Positions 12,088 through 22,378 of a stretch of DNA of 64,000 nucleotides are shown here, one piece after another. Positions within the stretch are counted from its first letter, which is position 1. Each line of letters begins with the position of its first letter. The position numbers and the translations under genes were made by a program. The DNA is from Rugalucina vietnamica (taxonomy: Eukaryota > Mollusca > Bivalvia > Lucinida > Lucinidae), in the NCBI GenBank assembly GCA_964017185.1, contig OZ024877.1, positions 4,938,006 through 5,002,005 of the forward strand, read 5' to 3'. Below the pieces are notes generated by a model. That model was not told the DNA's origin, did not search any database, and saw only the letters and a list, made by a program, of their open reading frames with translations.

Positions 12088-12715
12088 GGAACCATCAGTC
12101 TGTGATTCTGTAGTTTCGGTAGTCACACATATATCTGCCCTCATCTATACCACAAATGTTTGTTTTACCGTTGCCGTTACATAATAAATGCACCCTTTAC
12201 AGTACAACATATTCGTAGAATGCTTGCCATTCATATTAATCTTATCTAGTGGTTCAAGAATAGCTTTTCCGAGGAAACATCGATCAATAATCTTGTTTGT
12301 CAATATTCCATTCTTGATGCAAACAAGCAGTTCCACATCTTTTTCCAAAACGACCAGCCATTTTGACTATGGGTAGTGTTTAAAATCATGCACAGGTACA
12401 AAGAAAACTATGGTCTCATTAAGACACAACCACTGATTCCAAAACAAGATTCAGCAATTAAATATTGTATTCCAATATTCCAAATTTCTGTTATCATTGT
12501 TTAGGATTTTGTTTTAATATTTGAAAAAGCGTGTACACTTATTTATGCGTGTGCATTTACATTTATAGCACTAAATCAGCACAGTTTTTCCCAATCCATT
12601 TATATCATGTTTTGAGATGATACACATGCTTAACAAATGAAGCCAATTCAAGGTAATCCACACTATATTCTGTTGTGTGATCCCGAACAGGAATACAAGT
12701 GTTTTATCATTAAAG

Positions 12716-13063
12716 TTTGATTCCAGATTGGGCGTCAATAAACAATTTCCGTTGCCGATCTGGAATCAGTGTTATTAGAAAAAAAAATCATATTTTCATA
12801 ATTTAATAACTTTTTAACAAAACAAAATAAAAAAAATTCTACACGGTAGAAAGTTAGATATTTTATTCATCTTTAAGCCTGCAAAGTTTCATCTTGATTA
12901 AACAAAAACTGTGACACATTTTTTGCGTTTTGTAAGGGTACTATAAAAATGACAGAAAAGCTCCCGTTCGAGCATCAATTTACTAATTATAGTAACATTT
13001 ACCTGTCATGTTGACAAAGGTCACAAAAGGTCACTGATTCCCGAACGGGGCAGTTTCTTCTAC
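12716..13063. repeat. Right arm of 350 bp inverted repeat
   Basis: Complement of 9255-9602. It starts with TTTGATTCCAGATTGGGCGT and ends with CCCGAACGGGGCAGTTTC. Confidence 0.75.
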
Positions 13064-14043
13064 TGTTTATAATGATGCCAAAATAATGCCCGAAAGAAAT
13101 AAATACTTCGAAATAGACGCCTTGAAAGACACCTGGGGTAAAACCAATGGCACGTTTTCTAGAATTTGTGAATATTATGGTGTGCGTTCCATGTGTAATA
13201 TCTTCATAACTACCGATCAAATTTTCTCCATTTTACAGTGATAAATTATAGCATATTTAGAAAAGCAATGTAACAAAAAATACCGTTATCGGTGCTATGG
13301 TGAATTTATAATAAAGCGATATACATGACGTCATTAAAATAAGTACCCCGATAGCATTTCTGGCACCGCTGAACCATTAAATTTGCTTGCATTTTTATGA
13401 GTTTACTACAGGGCACACTAGGATGAAACAATGAAATCGTTAAATGCATTTTAGGTCTCTGGTTTACGTGTAGATGTCGATAAATGCCATTTGAATTTAA
13501 ACTGTAATTTAATTTTTGTACAACTAGCCAATTTCAATATTTCATTTTGCAATATCTCAATTAAATTCAATTGAATAATTTTGATTTTTGCAGGATATAT
13601 TCATCTATGTTTGAAAAATAAATTGCATGGATTTTTATTTCGAAGTCGATTTTCTTTAAATAATATTCACAAATTCAAGAAAAAGTGCCATTGGTTTTAC
13701 CTCAGGTGTCTTTCAAGGCGTCTATTTCGAAGTATTTATTTTTTTCGGGCATTATTTTGGCATCATTATAAAGGAGAAATGTAGCCCTTTCAATCAAGGG
13801 ATAATACAACAACCTATCATGTCTATTAACAAAGTTATCACACCTATGACAGAATTTTCTGACCCACCCTCGTACCTAAATATTGTTTTTCATCTTATAC
13901 AACTGTACTCCACACCTACATAATATATTGTATCCATGCGTACGAGCTGCAATGTTTTAAGCCGTTCCTCTCAAGCAGCTCAAGTAGAAATATGCTCCTC
14001 AAAGGGCCAGAAATTATTTAATTTAATAGTCTAGTTTCTTGGC

Positions 14044-15190
14044 GGCGGTCTCTCGGTAGTACCACAGCCTGGATTTCATTTCGCTCACAGACATTTCACA
14101 GAGTCTCCTTAATGCGCCACACATCTCTGTCATTGATTTCATAATCAACGCGCAATGCTCTGTAGAGAGTGCTGTTCAGGTACGTGAATTTATCAACAAC
14201 TTTCACTTTTGTCCATTCCATTCTCAGTGACAATAAGTTCTTTGTATGGCTTTCCGTGTAGTGTGCTGGTTGGTATATTACTCCGTCTTGTTGTGCTTAA
14301 TTGTGAAACCTATTTCAGAACATTTGTGAATTTATTGGAAAAGGTCCCTCAGGACCTTTTCCACAGTGTTTACTTTGAATATGAAGAAAATTGTACCCAT
14401 GATCGACTGCTCTCTCTCAATTACGCGTTTTGTCACATAAAGCGCTTAACAAAAACTAGTAAACCCGTCTATATTGACTAGACAGTTCACCGCAATCAAT
14501 TTAATTTATCCAGTGTTGACACTCCCCGTCAAATAGCGGTAAATATCGATCGTGGAGACTGCTTATCATAGCGCATCTAGGTTTAGATCGTAGATACCCT
14601 GACGAGGGGTACAGAAACTATAGGAACTCTATATGACTGACTTGTAGTCCATCACATCGGACCCGTGAGTCTGTTTCTGGTAATGAGGCTGCAGGTCAAA
14701 ATTCAGAACTCTGTCACAAATTGACTGCACTGCAAAATAGTTTTCTACAAATCGACATGATATTGATTGTAATCGTGTTCCCTTTAGTATTGGCTTTGAT
14801 TCCATACCATCAGAAATTTTGGTAAATGCCTTGAGTGACAGATACACACACTGGTCGAGCGTTCATAACAAGAAACGGCATTCATGTATAGGAAACGAAA
14901 CTGAAACGTATGAGAATCGAAATTAATGACGAACCAAGGAATCAACAACACTGAAATCTAGAGCAAAAGTAATTTCTTATAACAAACGGCTGCTGACATT
15001 TTCATTGGTTTCTTTTTAAAGAAGCCAACTTGTCCTTCCCCGTTTCAAAGGAGAGTTCATCAAGCACATTCTGTTTGCACAAGTTGATTTTGGCTTGCAA
15101 CCGTCTTAGGTAGAACAGTTTGCCACCAATGCCATACCTGATAGAGAAACCAGAAGCATAGCCACGTAAAGTCCTGTGAGCTGAAAACAT
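14044..15190 (-). pseudogene. LINE reverse-transcriptase remnant, minus strand
   Basis: On the minus strand, 15190-15002 reads TLRGYASGFSIRYG, KLFYLRRLQAKI and a degraded version of the segment before the RT active site. Further along, 14240-14044 reads KVVDKFTYLNSTLYRALRVD and VCERNEIQAVVLPRDRR. The part between (14300-15000) is not readable, so this is a broken copy of the lineage seen at 4.7-6.8 kb. Confidence 0.6.
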
Positions 15191-15204
15191 AATGCTGATC
15201 AGAA

Positions 15205-17952
15205 TTGGTGGCGTGTTTTACTCATTTGTCACCATGGAATTGTAATGTCATTGCTAAATATCCTGCAAGGATAGCCTTTGGCTATGATTTTCCAGACATC
15301 ACCGCGACCGTCAAGAAACCGGTTATGTATGAAGAGGACTCAGACTCAGAGTATGAAACGATGCAAAACTCAAACTGCACATGGATTTGCCCAAAATGTG
15401 ACTTTTTCAATTTCTCAGACTCTTTTTTCAATGAACAGTTTAACTTGGAAAGTGAAAATAGGTTTGACCTACTTGCAAAAGGTCATGAAACCAAGTCCAC
15501 TGAAACCTTGACTAGCAAAAACAGTTTTATTAGTGGTCTGAAATTTTCCAGTATCAACATAAACAGAACTTGAGTTGTTGGCCTTCATTGATTTTCATCA
15601 ATCTCAGATTTTGGCGATTCAGGCGACAAAAATTGACAACTCCATATTAACGTCTGAATTATTTCCGGAATCTTTTCCATACAGTGTGTACAGAAAGGAT
15701 AGAACCTTAAATGGTGGTGGTGTTATGCTTCTTGTGCACAAGGACATCCCACACATGCCCCTCACAGAATTGGACAATGACTCAGAGTCAGTTTGGGTCA
15801 AACTTTTTGTAAATAAGAAAACTCACTTTGTGGCTAGCTGGTATCGACCACCTGTCGATGGTCATTTACCAGTATCGGACAATGGAAATGACTTATAGAA
15901 TTCCCTGGAAAAGTTTGACAATTTATTTAGAGAACAGCTTGACAAAATCAAAAATATGAATAAAGGTAACAAATCCCCTTAATTCACGTTTTAGGTGATT
16001 TTAACTTTAGAGATATTGTATGGCCGGACAGACTCAGCAAATCTGGGTCATCGTTGAGTCAGACGGAGGGTCAGATTTTGAAAGATATCATGAATGATCA
16101 TGGTTTGGAACAATTAGTCAATTTCCCCACTAGAGAAAGAAATACTTTGGACTAAATTTTGACCTCTCTTCCTGGTCAGTTTGTAGACATTCATTCCCCG
16201 GATAAGCTCAGTGATCATGACATTGTTTCTGGCATATTGAAAATTGCTACCCCACCCCCTATAAAGAAACCTAGGAGAAAAGTGTATCGTTATCAGAAAG
16301 GTGATTATGAATCTATGAGAGCAGAAACACTTAAATTTGCAAAGGAAAGGTACTTCCACGGTTACTCAGATACTCGGTCGGTCCAGGAAAATTTCAATCT
16401 CATTACATCGTTTATTCAGGAATCGACAGATAAACATATCCCCTTAAAAACTAGTCGCTCAGTTTCCTCTGTCCCTTGGATAACACCTGACATAAGAAGG
16501 AAGATTCGCAGGAAAAATGCAACTCATGCAAAAGCTAAAAAGACTGGTAGTGCAAAATTTAGATCTAAATTTGAATCTTTACGGAAAGAGATCAAAGCTG
16601 ATATCAGGAAGCAGCATGATCTTTACGTGAACAACTTGGTAGGAGATGTTAAGGCTAATCCTAGAGATTTTTACAGGTACACAAACAGTCAGAAAAAAGA
16701 TACCCAAGGTATTCCCCCGTTGAAAAAGAGAAATGGAGGTGGAATTGCACAATCCGAATTTGAGAAGGCGGAAGAATTTAATGGTCAGTTCTCGGATGTT
16801 TTCACTATAAGTGAATACAAACAGGTCCCTCTTATGGATAGATCTGCCCCATTCATGCATGATATTGTGGTCACAAAGGAAGGGGTGACCAAACTTCTCA
16901 AAGGTCTAAACCCGTCTAAAGCCTTAGGGCCTGATGAGCTTCATCCCAGAGTCCTAAAGGAACTGGCTATGGAATTAGGTCCGGTATTCGCCCATCTCTT
17001 CCAGCAGTCAATTGATACAGGTGAAATTCCTAAAGAATGGTCTCTTGCTAATATTTGCCTCCTGTTTAAGAAGGGCGACAGGTCACTTGCCCGCAATTAC
17101 CGCCCTGTTTCTTTGACATGCATTCCTTGTAAGCTTTTTGAATATATTGTATGCTCAAATATTATGGCCCATCTTGATGAACATGAACTCTTGTCGGACA
17201 GACAACACGCATTTAGGAAATGGCATAGCTGTGAAACTCAGTTGACTACAGTGATAAATGACTGGGCAAAAATCTTAGACAAAAAAGGCCAGGTCGACAC
17301 TTTTATACTCGATTTTGAAAAGGCTTTCGATACTCCTCCCCATGAACTCCTTAAAAGCAAATTGTTTAGCTATGGAATAGGTGGAACAACACTGAATTGG
17401 ATATTAAATGCTTTCCCTTGTTTCAGACAACAAAGGGTAGTGGTTAATGGTATTAAATCGGATTGGGCTCTGGTTGTGTCAGGTGTCCCTCAGGGCACCG
17501 TTCTCGGCCCCTTGCTGTTTTCCTTGTATATAAATGACATCTCAGCAGACATTGACTCTGAAATAAGACTCTTTGCTGATGATTGTGTTTGCTATCGTGA
17601 AATCAAGAATAAAGAGGATACATTGAAACTTCAGAGAGACATTGATCGTTTAGGCAGTTGGGCTAGGAAATGGGGAATGAGATTTCAACCCATCAAATGC
17701 AACATGGTGCAGCTGACAAATAAACGGTCTAGTAAGATACAGGCTAACTACACCCTTGAGGGCACTGCACTGGAAAACGTTGAAAGCATAAAATACCTGG
17801 GTGTAACTATCGCAAATGATTTGAAATGGAATACTCATATTTCCAATGTTTGTACAAAGGCTAACAGAACTCTCGGATTTTTTAGGAGACATTTGTATTC
17901 TTGTCCCCCAGATGTGAAAGAAGCAGCTTATAAAGGACTGGTGCGGCCGGTC
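15205..17952 (+). pseudogene. LINE ORF2-type pseudogene: PHD-like end, endonuclease, reverse transcriptase (5' part)
   Basis: Non-LTR retrotransposon polyprotein. A CTWICPKCDFFNFSDSFF stretch (about 15378-15430) looks like the end of a PHD-type finger. Next come endonuclease pieces (LAFIDFHQSQILAIQATKID, GGGVMLLVHKDI, SWYRPP, VLGDFNFRDIVWP, LSDHDI). An RT domain of 598 visible residues follows without a stop from 16159, with DFEKAFD at about 17312-17332, GVPQGTVLGPLLF and FADD at 17572-17583. Disabling changes are a TGA at 15571-15573 with a frame change, a TAG at 15896-15898, a frame change near 15980 and a TAA at 16153-16155 inside NTLD-ILTSLPG. The RT thumb is cut after VRPV by a 1.5 kb insertion and resumes at 19455. 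Confidence 0.85.
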
Positions 17953-18016
17953 AGGTTTGACCGCCGACGTGTAAACATCGACGCTAACCAACTGTGACCA
18001 ACCAACACCAGCTACA

Positions 18017-18913
18017 ATGAAGACAGCTACCATCGAGTTGCCTGGCATCATCGTGTCAGCCATCAAAGCCTACGAGTTCACCGACAAACCACTATGGCGA
18101 ATTGGTGAAGGCCTTGACCATGTCAAGATTGAACTGACATACAAGCTGCCGACTGACCAACCAACAGTCAGTGTAGAACAGAGAGAAAAAACTGTAATGT
18201 CGAAACCAAAGAGGGGGAAGGCCAAACGCAGGACCGAGCCTGCACCTTCCGCTGGCGAGTGGCCTCGCCAGCCTCTGCCTGCCGAACAACCGCCATCTAC
18301 ACCAGTGAAGCCAACCAGAACACAGTCAAATCGACGATGCAAGACTCCTCTACGAGAACTACCTCCATCGCCGCCTCTACGACAGTGCCCACCACCATTG
18401 ACACCTACGATCATCGAGACCCCATCGACGATCACTCTTCCGTCCAACAGACCTGCTAACCAGCCACCGCCATCGCCATTGGTTCAACCACCACCACCAC
18501 CAAACAACGATGATCCGTCAGATGAAATCGACGACCTACCAGAAGAACCTGACTACAGCGACCTTCCTGACATTCCACAAGGCTACGACGCAATTATTCA
18601 GCCTACCTACGTCACCCTCGGCTTAGATTATGACATAGCTGCGATACGATCCTACAACAACACCACCTACTTCCAGTGCTACTCGAAACACTACCCAGGT
18701 CGTCAATTCAAGTTCTACGCCAGATACGACGCCGCTTCCAACGCCATAGTCGTCGCGTGTCCTCCATGCGGACCCAACTGCTACACACCTGAGATAGCCT
18801 ACAAGTACTTCAAGAATATATTCCACTCCAAGGCTTCACCAGTCGTCAACTCCAACCTATCCGGCTTCTTCAAACTACGATATGCCTTCCTTGCGGCCGA
18901 TACCACCGACTAG
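18017..18913 (+). CDS. Uncharacterised 298-aa protein of the nested insertion
   Basis: I do not recognise the family. The first ATG follows a short C/A-rich leader. Residues 1-55 are mixed. From about 55 to 165 the protein is basic, then strongly proline-rich (PPSPPLRQCPPP, QPPPPPNNDD). Next is an acidic linker (SDEIDDLPEEPDYSDLPDIP). A globular-looking C-terminal domain of about 105 residues follows, with aromatic residues and cysteines (TYFQCYSKHYPG, FKFYARYD, CPPCGPNCYTPEIAYKYF). The frame is intact and its GC content is much higher than nearby DNA, which supports recent arrival with the insertion. A role like an ORF1 or nucleic-acid-binding protein of a half-LINE is possible but only a guess. 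Confidence 0.6.
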   Translation: MKTATIELPGIIVSAIKAYEFTDKPLWRIGEGLDHVKIELTYKLPTDQPTVSVEQREKTVMSKPKRGKAKRRTEPAPSAGEWPRQPLPAEQPPSTPVKPTRTQSNRRCKTPLRELPPSPPLRQCPPPLTPTIIETPSTITLPSNRPANQPPPSPLVQPPPPPNNDDPSDEIDDLPEEPDYSDLPDIPQGYDAIIQPTYVTLGLDYDIAAIRSYNNTTYFQCYSKHYPGRQFKFYARYDAASNAIVVACPPCGPNCYTPEIAYKYFKNIFHSKASPVVNSNLSGFFKLRYAFLAADTTD

Positions 18914-19143
18914 CCAGCCAGAACCATGACTATACTCCCGATCCTCGTGACCTACTTCTGCCGCGCGATACCAGTGTAACCACACATTCACATGGATTAC
19001 AGTGTTCGTTTCTGTTTATTCATGTGGATTACTTTGCATAGGCCTACTCTCTGGCCTTAGTCTCTACATAGCCAAAATCTCAGCGCGGCCCTGAGAGAGA
19101 GCATCAGATTGGATTCCAATTGACCTACTTTGCTCTCGAGCAA

Positions 19144-19345
19144 GATAGTGAAATCATCGATTTGCAGCCGAATTGGCATCGATTTCACTATCGTTTTAGG
19201 CTCATTTTCGGACTTGGCGTTCAAAATTCTAAAAAGGCAGTGCTCCTCTCTTTAGCCTGACATTGCATCCGTTGTCTGTCATTTATGGGCACCGGCTAGA
19301 CAAGCACGATTTGCAATTTCTCGCTTTGTCTAGCCACGATTTGCA
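19144..19345 (+). repeat. Paired stem-loops with repeated CGATTTGCA motif
   Basis: Hairpin 1 (19144-19192) pairs GATAGTGAAATC with its complement. Hairpin 2 (19294-19335) pairs GGCTAGACAA-GC with GCTTTGTCTAGCC. Each loop presents CGATTTGCA, and a third ACGATTTGCAGCC follows at about 19337. They lie in the 3' region of the inserted element, where LINE-type RT recognition structures usually lie. Confidence 0.6.
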
Positions 19346-19454
19346 GCCCAGGAGCACTTACTCTTTACGTCTCAGTGGTGGAGCTATGGATTAAGTCCGC
19401 TCGGCCCCGGCAGACGTAAAACAGCCTAAACATTACTACTACTACTACTACTTC

Positions 19455-19940
19455 TTGGAATATGGAAGCTCAGTTTGGGACCCTCACACTCATGGCCACC
19501 AGGAAGAACTGGAAAAGGTCCAAAATCGTGCGGCAAGGTTTGTGACGGGAAATTATGTTTTTGAAACTGGGAGCATGACTGGCATTTTAGGTCAAATGAA
19601 ATGGGAATCTCGTAAGAAAAGGAGGAAGGACAGTAGACGTATATTACCTTATCCCAAAGAATAGGCGTTGTAGAAATCAACACTCTTTGGCTTTTCAGAT
19701 ACCTTCAGCTAGCAAAGAAGCGTACAAAAGTAGTTTCTTTCCACAGACTATCAGGGACTGGAATGACCTCCCTGATTCACTTATCTCCTCTGCTGAAATG
19801 TCTGATGACTGTGTGTCCAAGTTCACTTCACTCGTGCGTTCAAGGGACTAATTTCTCCCCCATCCGAACCCCCTGGTGAAATAATGTCATTTGCCGTGTC
19901 ACCAGTAAACTATTCAGATTAAGACTACATTTTGTGCTTA
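19455..19940 (+). pseudogene. LINE reverse transcriptase, 3' part and tail
   Basis: Continuation of 15205-17952: LEYGSSVWDPHTHGHQEEL and KVQNRAARFVTGNY. After a frameshift near 19640 it continues SLAFQIPSASKEAYKSSFFP, WNDLPDSLISSAE and SKFTSLVRSRD with a TAA stop near 19851. The remaining bases to about 19940 are probably the LINE 3' UTR. Confidence 0.8.
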
Positions 19941-20370
19941 GCATTTTTTTCTTGCAGTTGTCTTGCCGTAAAGAGCGTGGTTGGTGTTTCTGGCCTTCTT
20001 GAAACTACACTAACTTTCTGTAATTACAGCATACTCAAGATAACTGCATTACAGTGGATGCAACAGGTGTATTTGCTAGTTTAATTGTTTTTAGAAGATA
20101 TAGCCATAAAAGCTGGATTCTAAATGATGACCTCAAAGGGTTTCCCTCTTAACTTTATTCGGCAGCTTGGTAACTAAACAATTTGCTTACCATGCAGATT
20201 ACCTGGCTCAGACAAGTGTAATGTATACACAAACTAGATCATTTGTTTTATCAAACTTCCTAACAAAGGCAATAGTTTTCTCATCTATTTATGATACGGT
20301 ATTTTATCAGTCCGTATGGAATAGGGAGAGCAAACCATGCCATATTCTGCATGTGCTCTAAACAAAGACA

Positions 20371-20460
20371 TTACGAAAACATATCCATGCAATATTGTAA
20401 AAAATGAAAATTTTCAGTAGAAAAAAAAAATGATATTTTTCTCATTTTTGCTCAAAAGAT
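20371..20460 (+). repeat. Family D fragment
   Basis: ATTACGAAAACATATCCATG to TTCTCATTTTTGCTCAAAA is the left half of family D. It ends exactly where the 31-bp inverted arm begins. Confidence 0.6.
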
Positions 20461-20463
20461 AGA

Positions 20464-20774
20464 TAGACAGAGCAATTGTTTCGTAGCCGTTCTTACATTT
20501 GAGCCGCACCATGGGAAAACCAACAATCTGCTTAAGCGAAAACAAAGGCGCAGATCAGCTTCGCAGTTACTGCGAAGCTGATCAGCGCCTTTGTTTTCGC
20601 TACTCGGATAGTACAGTTCCTCTTCTACTTAAGTCCAAAATTTCAAGATTCTAGCTCTTTTCTGTAACTGTACAGGTCGGTTTGTGTCGGACCTGGTCGG
20701 AAACCATATTGTTGGTTTTCCCACGAGGCGGATCATTTAATTTAAGAACGGCTACGAAACAATTGCTCTGTCTA
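20464..20774. repeat. Perfect 31-bp inverted repeat enclosing a MITE
   Basis: The arm TAGACAGAGCAATTGTTTCG... at 20464-20494 is matched exactly by its complement at 20744-20774. The interval is filled by a family A MITE with only a few spare bases at each side. Confidence 0.85.
20501..20735 (-). mobile_element. Family A hairpin MITE (reversed)
   Basis: GAGCCGCACCATGGGAAAAC at the left, GTTTTCCCACGAGGCGGATC at the right. A perfect hairpin on GGCGCAGATCAGCTTCGCAG lies near the left end, so the element is inverted relative to copy 1. Confidence 0.8.
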
Positions 20775-21884
20775 AGCGCTGTAACAGTTACATGTATATG
20801 TTTTTATTTTATACTTTACATTGAAAACCAATGTATATCAAAACTTGATAAAATTGGTATTTCTATTGATATGAAATTTCACTGATATCAAATCTCACTG
20901 ATATCAAAAGTCACTAGTGACTGATATCGGCCTATATCTTCCCTGTAGATTTTGGATTACTTCTGACGTTTCCATGTACCTGACGTTATTAAATGTGTCT
21001 CATTTCAGAAATTCAAACGCCTATAACTCTGTTATTTATTAACAAAAACATAAAGTGTGTGTATTCATTTTCTTAGTTAGAACGTAATAGAGGAACAATG
21101 TGGTACCAAAATTATTTGTGTTTTCAAACATTTTACACCGCCTGCCTTGTGCTCTGAATTGGAAAATGGCCGTGTATTGTATAAAATAAAAAGAAAATTT
21201 GCTTTTTTTTTTTCAGTGCATACCAAATATATTTCATCTCGTCAGTTGAAATATATTTGATATTCACCTCAAAAAAGCAAATATTCTCTACATGTCTTAA
21301 TTATACTCATGTCTTAATTATACTCCTATAAAGTCTAGTTCTTGCATCCACTCGATAAAATTGCGTTTTGTCTCAAGCTTGTCATTTCGTGTTGTAAAAA
21401 CCTTAACTGCAAGTCAGCACGCTGTTGAGTCATTGTATTCCATAAGAAGTGCTCATTAAAACAAGATTACAATCTAAAATGAAGGATGATTTGAAATGAT
21501 GGCTTGTTTCATATTTCATCTCAAATCTTATCTCAAACGACGTATTGTCATAGGATTCTTTTCAAATTAAAAACATACTACTCTTTTGTTTCAAAGTTTC
21601 GCATTGCCAAATTCTTTCGTGTTTTCAAATCTTAATTACTATGTACTCCTAAAATATATGTTTTTTTTTTTTTTTTTTTTGGTTGTTGTTGTTTTGATGA
21701 CATATTCAAGTTTTATCAATTTGTGACTAAATTGATGATGGATTTTAGACTCCTGCAGGTATGCAAAGTAAGAATAGAAAATCTATTAATTGATACAGTT
21801 AAATTTAAAATCCCAGCCCAGACACCAGGCGGGAAGAACAGTACAACATGAGAAATTCCAGAAAGTAGCTTGATCACCGAGAAC
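20775..21884. other. Intergenic, AT-rich; one small palindrome
   Basis: No gene seen. At about 21197-21290, CAAATATATTTCA pairs with TGAAATATATTTG, and flanking TTTGCTTTTTT/AAAAAAGCAAA extends the symmetry. A poly-T run lies at about 21660-21680. Confidence 0.5.
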
Positions 21885-22092
21885 ATTACGAAAACACGCC
21901 CATGCAATATACAGAGATGTTTTTCAGCTGTAAAAAAACTTAAAATTTCACCAGAAAAAAAATATATTTTTTTTTTTAATGTTATTGCTGAAAACATACA
22001 TAGTGAGTACACGTTAGAACCGCCGCGGCGGTTTTTCTATACAAAAGTGTGGTTTACGGGGGATATACATTTCACGGACATGTTTTCCTGGT
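21885..22092 (+). mobile_element. Family D palindromic element copy
   Basis: ATTACGAAAACACGCCCATG at the left and CACGGACATGTTTTCC at the right form the family's inverted ends. The centre keeps GAGTACACGTTAGAACCGCC, but its complementary partner is deleted. Confidence 0.65.
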
Positions 22093-22378
22093 GATGGCTA
22101 GCTCTTTCCAAGCAAGGTAGCTATCCGTCTGGCATCGACCAAAACCAAGATGACGACTATAACAGAGAAGAAGGTAGACGTGACGTAGGGATAATGACGT
22201 ATTTGCGTACATTGTATTTATTTCAACGTTGCCAATTTCAACGGAAGAAACAAAAACTAATTATTAAAGATATGCGATTCTGAAAGCTATCGTGGTATAG
22301 TATCTTCGGAAAGGATTGGTGTACATGCATTCATGTTCATTGATTACATTTCCGCTTTGATTTTTTTTCTTCTTTTAG

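Larger units (their letters stand above)
9152..13876. mobile_element. 4.7 kb composite with mariner-like inverted ends
   Basis: The left end CGAGGGTGGGTCAGAAAGTT (about 9154) is matched by its complement ending about 13874. Both ends are next to TA, as expected for Tc1/mariner insertions. The outer arms are about 90 bp. A second inverted pair of about 350 bp lies inside (9255-9602 against 12716-13063), and a third lies on the right (13064-13175 against about 13660-13775). No transposase frame survives. It holds a SINE, a family D piece and a family F copy, so it looks like several related elements nested or rearranged. Confidence 0.6.
17953..19454 (+). mobile_element. 1.5 kb nested insertion with its own ORF and (TAC)n tail
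   Basis: It sits between codon GTC (17950-17952) and TTG (19455) of the LINE RT frame. Removing it restores VRPV-LEYGSSVW. It begins AGGTTTGACCGCCGACGTG and ends with a short ACT/TAC microsatellite, so it looks like a retroposon on the + strand. It is clearly richer in C and G than its surroundings. It carries a 298-codon ORF and a structured 3' region of about 500 bp. I see no RT, transposase, LTR or terminal inverted repeat. At most a 2-base TC is duplicated at the ends. Confidence 0.75.

Noticed and set aside
18070-18826. Antisense and alternative frames of 65-125 codons across the nested insertion
   Set aside because: GC-rich composition lowers stop frequency; the + frame 18017-18913 is longer and has protein-like domain changes.
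17953-19454. Hammerhead-ribozyme retrozyme
   Set aside because: I looked for the CTGATGA...GAAA core in the insertion and did not find it.
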